From positions 1 through 28,062 of the forward strand of contig JAHBMJ010001610.1 in assembly GCA_018398765.1 (NCBI GenBank): a stretch of DNA of 28,062 nucleotides, in the 5' to 3' direction. Source of the DNA: Chromera velia. Taxonomy: Eukaryota > Sar > Chromeraceae. Positions 21,501-28,062 of the stretch are shown here, in pieces. Made by a program: the position numbers and the translations under genes. The notes beneath the pieces were generated by a model. It was not told the origin of the DNA and did no database searches. It was given only the letters and a program-made list of their open reading frames with translations. Positions within the stretch are counted from its first letter, which is position 1; each line of letters opens with the position of its first letter.

Positions 21501-23328
21501 GGAAGCAACTTCGATAAGGTAAGTAAGTAAGTGTGTCTGTCAGTCTGTCAATCTGTCTCCGGTTCGGTATTGCTTCCTGTCAGACATGCCACACACTCTG
21601 GAAGAAAACGGCGATGCATGAATCACTGCAGAAGAACGCTGTAAGGAGGGGATTTTTTTTTTTCGGATTCCAACATCCTTTTTTATTCGGATGTTCTCCT
21701 TCCTTTTTCCCCTCCTTGCATGAATGTAATCAATCTGTCGATAGCCGCGGATGTAAAGGAGAATGAATCACTGAAGGAGGGTTCGTTCAAACCTTCCAGA
21801 GTGCGAATCTCAACGAAAATCACCAAGCAGACCAAGACAATGTCATGCAGTGCGGCTCTATTCCTCTGGCTCAGCTGAGGCACTGGATGCGATGTGCATG
21901 TGTTCATTCTTCGTTCATTACATTCCATTTGATACCGACACAGTCTGTATGTATGGACGGATGGACTGACTTAATTCATTCATTCATTCACATTGCGTTC
22001 AGACTCCCGCGAACGTTCCGGACAACGAGGCCGCCCGCATTGCCCGCCAGATGATGGCCGGGAAATTTGCAAAGAATTCCCACGAGGCGCACATCGGCAT
22101 CGACGCTGATGATGACGGGTGCGTGCGTTCGTTCGTTCGTTCGTTCGTTCGTTCTTCGGTCCTTCCATTCTCTCTCTCTTTGTTGAGTTGACTGGATACA
22201 GCCAGCAGCTGTGCGCCACGAGGCGCGATTGGGGTTGCATCATCGAGGGACGTTTTGCTAGAAAGTAGAGCTCACTTTGCTGTATGTATGGATCTGTCTG
22301 AGCGGTGTGTGGAGACCCAAAGCGGCCTCGTGAGTTCGTCTTGTTGGTCAGAGGCGATACAAATTCGCATCACGTGTGTGAGTGCCCTTTTATGTAACAG
22401 GCAGTCACGAGACCTTTTTTATGGTTGCTTTTCTCATATAGTGTGCTTGCCTGTCTATTCTCTCCTCTATTCTCTGCAGGTTTGTCGACAAGAAGGAATT
22501 CCTGGAGGGTGCCCGAGGTCTGGGATACGACACGGCGGGTCTGGGTGACGTTTTTGAGTCTGTGGACGTGGACAGCGACGGGAAACTTTCCAAGGGGGAG
22601 TGGAAGAAGGCTGTGGAGAGTCAGTGAGAAGAGGGGAGGACGGGGGTTGCTTCTTCTGCTTTTGCTTTGGCTGCCTCGTCCCCCAATAGCTAGCTTTCCT
22701 TCCATGATCCAATCAATTAAAATTCATCATAGGGTCCTCCGTACCGATTAGAGGACCGCTTAGGGCCAGTGTGCTTAACGTGAGAGCGTCATGGAGAATG
22801 AAAAATCGGTCTCCAAGTTTGATCTCTCGATCTCTCGCGCTGGTTAGATAGATTTTACATGTTCGTTTGTTATTCTGGGAGTGCACTCACTTCTCCCTGA
22901 GTGCCCATCATCGCAGCTTCATTCGTGTGTCCTCACTTACTTGTGTTTGTTTCCTTTGTTGTGTGTTTGTTTGTCCCTTCCCCTTCCCTCCTTCCTTGCT
23001 TGCTGCCTGCAGTCTGGAAGAAAAAGGACGCGTCCAAAAAGGAGTCGGGGGAGTGGTCAATTTTCGGAGCGGGGGAGGGCGAGGAGGGGGAGAAGTCGGG
23101 AGGGACAGGGACCAAAAAGGAGAAGGAAGCCCCACCTCCACCTCCTCCTAATGGAGAGGCAAACGGAAAAAAGGTGGGCGGCAGGATAATGCAGACAGGA
23201 GAAATAGAGAGAAACACACCTGCTGTATGACTCAAAAAAGATTGCTGTCGCTTGTCTGCTTGGACATAAGTCCACACACGAAGTCAAGTAGCAGACAACC
23301 GGGTTGTCCTGACTCTATTTTCATGATC

Positions 23329-23364
<36 letters not shown>

Positions 23365-24582
23365 AGTTCTCCACTCCTTTCAGGACGCCCATGCAGAATG
23401 CTCTTAATCAACATCCACAAACACCCGGAAGAACACACTCACAGATACCCTCGCTCTCTCTATTCGATTGAATTGCTGTGCGTGCAGTATGCTGAGAAGT
23501 ACGGCAAGCAGGCCGGCCACGAGGCGGGGGCCTCGACAGGATCGGAAATCGGGAAGAAGATGGGGGGAGATGTGGGGGGGCCGGCGGGCGAGAAGGGGGC
23601 CTATGACGCCATCAAGGCAGCCGAGCCAAGTGACGTTGACACAGAGGCAGAGGCAAAGAAGGTGGCGGAGGACGCTGCGAAGACCCACGGGGCTGCGGCG
23701 GCGCACGGGGCCCTTGGGAGCGACGAGCCCCCATCCGGCGCCATCGTTTCGAAATTGGGCACTCACCCAGAGACGGTCCCAGCTGCTGCACTCCCCGCTT
23801 CCGGGGCATCTGCAAATTCCGTTTCCTCAACTAAAGAGAAAGAGAAGGGGAAGAAGGCGTTGCCTGGACAGACCGCACCTTCCTACTCGAAGGTTGATGC
23901 TTTAGGTGACTCGTGGGTCCATTATTTGAACGCTCGTCCGGACCCGCTCGCTCTCTCGAAGAAGCAACAAGCAGCAGATCAACAGCACCAAGCAGAAGCC
24001 AGAAAGAAGGCTTCTCCCGTTCACACCGTCACTGACAGAGATGCCGTCATGCACATACCCATTCCCGTCTCTGCGCCTGCCTCGTTCCATGCATCCACAC
24101 CCGCTGAAGTCCAAATCCACCACGAAGACCCCCCCGCATCCCAGCCCGACACGCCCTCCTCCGATGTCTCCTCCCCCCTACCCGGGTTCCAATGGGACTC
24201 TCTGATGAACAAACTTTCCGGGACCACCAACCAAGATGCTGAGGCAGCAGCAGCAGCTACCCCCCAGACTCCCGTCTTCACCAAGCCTTCCTCCCGCTCA
24301 TCTGTCGCCATGCCCTTCTTGTCAGTCACTCCCTCAGAGACTGGAACAAGGTTTGTGGGGGAGGCCCACCCAGGCCCCCTTCCCTCCCAAACTGCCGGGG
24401 CCCCTTCCGCAGACGATGCCGCCATAGCCTCTCTCGATGCCTACCTGAGCCGTCACGCTGCCAAGCCAGGAGCAGCAGCAGCGCTCCCGCAGACGGGCAG
24501 CCGCACTGAGGTCCGACAAGGGACGCGTTCTGCACCCCCTGCGACCTCCGGCATGTCCAAATTTCTGGCTAGTAAGATCTGA
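18557..24582 (+). CDS. Secreted EF-hand protein with Cys-rich N-terminus and long low-complexity tail (10 exons)
   Basis: Exons: 18557-18604, 18850-18895, 19424-19601, 20043-20217, 20648-20911, 21417-21518, 22003-22118, 22480-22619, 23013-23173, 23488-24582; about 774 aa, phases closed, stop TGA 24580-24582. The N-terminus MLLTACAISAVALLRG plus AAALG from exon 2 reads as a signal peptide. Residues 20-195 contain about eight cysteines in an alpha-helical, charged domain I cannot name. Residues 200-237 are Pro/Lys/Gly-rich. Two canonical 12-residue EF-hand loops follow: residues 305-316 (DADDDGFVDKKE) and 339-350 (DVDSDGKLSKGE), spaced as a normal EF pair, so calcium binding is likely. Residues 411-440 have a glycine-zipper-like pattern (AGHEAGASTG...GKKMGG). 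The remainder to 774 is Ala/Pro/Ser/Thr-rich with no domain seen. For exon 3 the donor TTTG|gtcagc was chosen over AGG|gtgctt because only it keeps the frame open. If intron 8 were retained, the protein would stop two codons later (TGA 22625-22627). Exon 6 has a duplicated acceptor (21277-21440). Confidence 0.78.
19123..19161. repeat. (AC)n(GC)n microsatellite
   Basis: CA repeat passing into a short CG repeat, in intron 2 of the EF-hand gene. Confidence 0.9.
21277..21440. mobile_element. Short inverted-repeat element E5 with 42-bp duplication at the exon 6 acceptor
   Basis: Copies at 21277-21318 and 21399-21440 match at 41 of 42 positions and contain the acceptor ATGAATGCAG plus the first 26 bases of exon 6 of the EF-hand gene. 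The 80-bp insert (21319-21398) begins TGCATTTACTTTCATACAG and ends with AAAGTAAATGCATGCAAAG, giving inverted TGCATTTACTTT ends. Copy 2 keeps the downstream frame (KGPIIIRPKHGEPPEG). Copy 1 would read into element sequence and shift the frame. Confidence 0.87.
22119..22154. repeat. (GTGC)/(GTTC)n repeat starting at a splice donor
   Basis: Intron 7 of the EF-hand gene begins GACGG|GTGCGTGCGTTCGTTC and continues in GTTC units to about 22154. Confidence 0.85.
23332..23361. repeat. (GA)n microsatellite
   Basis: Uninterrupted GA run in intron 9 of the EF-hand gene. Confidence 0.9.
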
Positions 24583-25499
24583 TCAGGTTCCTTCCACGCA
24601 CGTTCAAGAAACACACGCACACAAACAGACAGAAAAACAAGCAAACAGAGCTCTTAGAAAGCCATAACGAGGAGGGAATGACGGTCAGGGAGGGAGGTGA
24701 AGCTAGAGGGAGAAATCTCAGATGTTTCTTTCTTCACTTCGGTCATGTAGGGTGAAATTTCGACTTCGGCAGCTCTGCATGCCTCTCTGGTTTGCCCTCC
24801 TTCCGCCCGCTTTATGGTCACGTTTGGTGGTCCTTTTTCATTCCGTCTCTGCTGTTTTCGTTCATCTTTTCTTCCTTCCAAATTGCAATTAAGAGGTCAC
24901 GCAGTGGGGGGGGATGGGGGTACCCTGTCGGGATGGGTGCTTGAGGAGGGGGGCGTGCATGGGGCGGGGGGGGAGGGGTTGATGTGACCTCCCGACCATG
25001 AGGTGCATCACTGGGGGTCTGCATGGGAGCGTGGGTGGGGCTGTTGTTTGATTCGGTGGGTGCTTGTCGACGCACGCAAGCATGCAGAAGCAAAAGAGGG
25101 CGAGGTCTGCAAAGATTGAGGATTGACCTCATTCCAATCTAATGGAAGTGAACAGCTCGAGCTAGACAAAAGGAGAGAATTAAGAGAAAGGAAGCGCATG
25201 CCCTATGGATGCACTCCCCCACTATCGGCAGGGCCGCGTGATCGCCTGCCTGCCGAGTGGGGACTGCAGAGAGGGGTTGATTGTTCAAGTTTGTTGTTCC
25301 TTCCTTTTCAACTTCAAACCGGCCAGCACCGATCACTTCACTCATCAATGAGCCATCATCATCCTCACCATCATTTGGTAATGCACCATCGATCATCGGT
25401 CTGTAGGCTAGTTCTAGTCTCAGTACTATCCTGTTTGCGGGCAAATTGCCGCTAAGTAGGCCGTCATCATCATCTTCATTCATTGGTTGTAAGTAGGGT
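24583..25499. other. 3' flank of the EF-hand gene and intergenic sequence
   Basis: The first part is likely 3' UTR. G-rich runs lie near 24905-24980. A minus-strand frame (25139 to about 25505) could encode an acidic, Asp-rich peptide beginning MLEPYLQPMNEDDDDG. It lacks a recognisable domain, sits next to repeat-rich DNA and may be a fragment of a mobile-element protein. No gene is called. Confidence 0.5.
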
Positions 25500-25595
25500 T
25501 CTAACATTAACAACTAATTATTATTAATATCACCTGACTCACCTCACTGGCACTACAAGCCACTTAAAATTTTTTTCGGCAAATTTTCGCTCTGA

Positions 25596-25792
25596 CGGAT
25601 AGACTTGAAAGTCCATGCCGCAAGCGTGGACTATGTCTTGAAAGTCTGCACCGCAGGCGCGGACTATGTCTTGAAAATCTACGCCGCATATACGTGGACT
25701 ATATCTTGAAAATCTACACCACATGCGCGGACTATATGTTTTAAAAATCTGTGCCGCTGCGCTGCCGCAAGTACGGACTATATGTCTGGGGG
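25596..25792. repeat. 33-46 bp tandem repeat, about 5 units
   Basis: Units beginning GGACTAT(G/A)T(C/G)TT start at 25628, 25661, 25696, 25729 and 25775 (spacings 33, 35, 33, 46). Each carries TTGAAA(A/G)TCT and a GCCGC/ACCGC core followed by GCGC. The minus strand is open across the first units and would encode an 11-residue repeat (around CGVDFQDIV), but indels break the register, so no protein is called. Confidence 0.8.
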
Positions 25793-26879
25793 GCATTGAC
25801 TTAAAGTTTGTTCCTAGCATCTGGCCTATGCGTTTTTCATCTCTTCCTTCTGTCCTGGTTACTGCTATCACTGCTAGCTCTCTCTCTCATATCTTGAATC
25901 TGAGTTCAATTTGAAGATCTGAGCTCAATCTGAAGATAATATACTTATGACGGTTTGCAACATAGCGTATCGATGGCCTCCTTTGATCACCTTACATGAG
26001 CCGCGGGGCTACTAAGGGCTATATTCTGAGTCGCTTTCGCGGACGACTTGATTACTGGCAGCCGCGCCGCAGGGCCGCGCAGCGCAGGCGCGGATGGCCA
26101 GACTAGCTTGATCAGCCATGCCGCTGATACGGATGAACTTGAATGTTCTGCTTTCAAGTGTATGGCTCGTAGTATCAGAGAGGTGATTAATATACTGGAT
26201 TTAATATATAGTACAATTTATACTGTCACTCTCTTCTTAGATGATAAGACACTATGGCCTTCTTTTCCTATGCCATATGCAGCGTATTTGGTGACTATTC
26301 AAGTTAATTAACTTGACCTTATCTAGCTAAAAGCCCTAGTCCAAAGGTGTTTAATCATAGAATATATTTATTCACTAGTTACTCACTTCAAAAGTAATAT
26401 AATCAGGAATATATTCAGGAATATATTCCTAAATTAATTAAGGGAAAGTCCAGGGGGCGGAGCCCCCCAGCCCCCGGGCTACATTTTTGATTTTTTTTTT
26501 AATATAGTTTATGACTATAAAAAATTGGTTTTGAAAAAGATAAACAGGGGCTATCTAGCTGTTAGGCACTGTTAATAGGCAGTAGTGTTACTATACTAGA
26601 CTGTGTTACAGTGTTACTAGAATTTTATAAAATCTTATAATTTATAAACTTATTAAACTAGCAAGTAACATATCATATGAATACGCGGTTGAAAGTTTAT
26701 ACACGTTCCCATTGCATAAACATGTACACAAGTTGTAACACAACACCTTATGTTTGAAACTCATGCATGAAGACCTAATTTTTGATGCAACATGTACAAT
26801 CGGCTATTCGGCTCTGAATGCATGCACTGATGGCCGCGGCCGCTAGTAGGAGCAGTAGGCCATGCCGGTAGTGACCATG
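25793..26879. other. Gene-free AT-rich region with GC-rich patches, probably mobile-element debris
   Basis: Mostly AT-rich with no spliceable coding structure. Contrasting GC-rich patches occur near 26058-26100 (CCGCGCCGCAGGGCCGCGCA-type) and at 26452-26480. A palindromic AGGAATATATTC repeat lies at about 26405-26430. A plus-strand frame (26048-26311) has no recognisable domain. Confidence 0.5.
26452..26480. repeat. GC cluster forming a compact hairpin
   Basis: AGGGGGCGGAGCCCCCC folds into a G/C stem around a short loop, followed immediately by AGCCCCCGGGCT. It is isolated in AT-rich DNA, with a T-run (ACATTTTTGATTTTTTTTTT) right after it. Confidence 0.75.
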
Positions 26880-28062
26880 TTTGATTTGATTTGATTTGAT
26901 TTGATTTGAGGTAGGGCTTAAGCTCAAATCAAATATCCAGTTAGGGAGGACCTAGTGTTTAAAAACCTATCAAATACGATCAAATATTTGATCAATATGA
27001 CTTTCAACCTCAAATATGAAGGTCCTGAAAAAACTTTTGCAAGTACCGATCCGTCACGCATGCTGATTCAAATGAAAAAACCTAAATTTTGATGGTTTGC
27101 TGCCCACGCGCAGTCGTGTGGTGTTGCAGCAAGCCCTTTATATTGCAGCCTTTCTGGATCTCCGTTCAAACCTTCTTGCATTTTCCCCCTTCGAACAGGC
27201 TGCGCGAGGTGAGAGAGAGGTGCAGAGCATGTTTGAACAGTTTTATTTGCGAGGGTTGGTGGAGGCACAGGGAGGGGTTTTCAGAGACGAGAGTGAGGTG
27301 GGTGGGTCTGGAGGTCCCTAGGGTGAAACCCTTGAGGATTTTTTTGGTGACGAGATGTATTCGCCAGCTGAACTCGGTCTGACAGATACCCAGTCAGCAG
27401 ACGTCCAGGCAGGCACGGTCCAAGGAGCTGAACTTACCAACTCTGGATGCTTAGCTGCCCAGAAACAGGACGGTTCCAACACCAACAGCAATAGCAAACG
27501 TGTGCGCGGTTCTCCGTCTCACCCTGTTATCATCTCTCCGCAACCGAATAGAAGCCCACGAGCACCCACTCCTGGAAAGCCGAAAAGCTAGAGAAAAAGC
27601 TCTCAGCAGCTTCCATCACCGATCGATTCGATTCATATTGAAGAAAGTGATCATGAAGAAGAGGAAAAGGAAGTGCCATAAAGCTGAGTGATTGTCACCT
27701 CAATTTTGGTACGTGCTCTAACTTTATCGTATCAACAAAAAGTCATATGCAATTTCAAATCTATCAATTTTACGTTCTTAATCTCTATTAGTACTAGAGT
27801 GAGTCTCAGTGACTAGTGTATATACACTGCCACACAGGCATATTTTTTTTACGGAACTGATAAGTTATAATTTTATATATATTTTTTTAAATTTTTGAAA
27901 CACACATCAGAAATGTTCTGATAACTATTGTCATGAGAAAAATGATCAGAGTGACAGTAAGTCAGTGACTCAGTGAGGAACCCTAAGAGGTTAACCTCAA
28001 ATCTTACCTCAAATATCAAATATTTGAGGTTGAAGCTCAAATCAAATCAAATCAAATCAAAT
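26880..28062. mobile_element. hAT-like DNA transposon remnant bounded by inverted TTTGA arrays (right end at or beyond window edge)
   Basis: The left end is a run of TTTGA units (26880-26909) followed by GGTAGGGCTTAAGCTCAAAT. The right end carries the inverse, GAAGCTCAAATC followed by ATCAA/ TCAAA units running to base 28062. Subterminal ATCAAATATTTGAT-type palindromes occur near both ends (26978-26993 perfect 16 bp; stem 28007-28029). Between them lies a broken transposase-like frame (27097-27591). The target duplication cannot be checked because the right boundary is not in the window. Confidence 0.65.
27097..27591 (+). pseudogene. Fragment of a hAT-type transposase with an in-frame stop
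   Basis: One reading frame runs from about 27076 to 27591, interrupted only by TAG at 27319-27321. Before the stop, the peptide contains ALYIAAFLDLRSNLLAFSPF then EVQSMFEQFY, which matches the spacing and residues of the conserved hAT segment usually read as AAFLDPR(Y/F)K...F. After the stop the same frame continues ETLEDFFGDEM, typical of the acidic linker that follows in hAT proteins, then a Ser/Thr/Pro/Asn-rich tail. The N-terminal zinc-finger part, most of the catalytic core and the C-terminal dimerisation region are not visible, so this is a remnant. The family call rests on pattern recognition alone. Confidence 0.55.

Noticed and set aside
22606-22627. TGA at 22625-22627 as the end of the EF-hand gene
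   Set aside because: The GTCAGT donor at 22620 joins in frame to 23013, and the following exons keep phase through to 24582. Retained as an alternative transcript end.

Overview
The window looks like nuclear DNA of a unicellular eukaryote. Genes are split into many short exons, introns run GT..AG with acceptors almost always ending in GCAG, and simple repeats are abundant. The lineage is inference. Dense introns, a leader resembling a plastid-targeting presequence, and secreted proteins with little recognisable homology fit an alveolate or related alga such as a chromerid (Chromera-like). No rRNA, tRNA or organelle gene is present to settle it.

Four protein-coding genes can be assembled with exon phases that close. 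(A) 164-2755, plus strand, 6 exons, about 355 aa: DUF1295 / steroid 5-alpha-reductase-like membrane enzyme with a secretory plus transit-like leader. (B) 4845-5978, minus strand, one exon, 377 aa: secreted protein with four 18-residue NGTDW repeats, four RLL motifs and a cysteine-rich tail. (C) 6638-16734, plus strand, about 22 exons, about 708 aa: C2-domain protein with a C-terminal multi-pass membrane region, resembling MCTP/ferlin-type tethers. (D) 18557-24582, plus strand, 10 exons, about 774 aa: secreted EF-hand protein with a cysteine-rich N-terminus and a long low-complexity C-terminus. B and C are divergent and share a 659-bp spacer with a very GC-rich hairpin cluster. No functional link between the four genes is evident beyond their likely membrane or secretory location; C and D both carry predicted calcium-binding modules.

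Between the genes lie AT-rich, gene-free blocks (about 3003-3500, 17290-17880, 25500-26870). At the right edge, a mobile element bounded by inverted TTTGA arrays (26880 to beyond 28062) carries a broken hAT-type transposase fragment.

The most unusual content is in the introns. Five short elements (41-80 bp, most with inverted ends containing TTTCATAC/GTATGAAA) are each flanked by 17-48 bp direct duplications of host sequence, and four of the five duplications span a splice site. Separately, many introns begin with tetranucleotide repeats in register with the donor (GTCA GTCA, GTCG GTCG, GTTA GTTA, GTCT GTCT, GTAA GTAA), and C is the commonest base at donor position +3.
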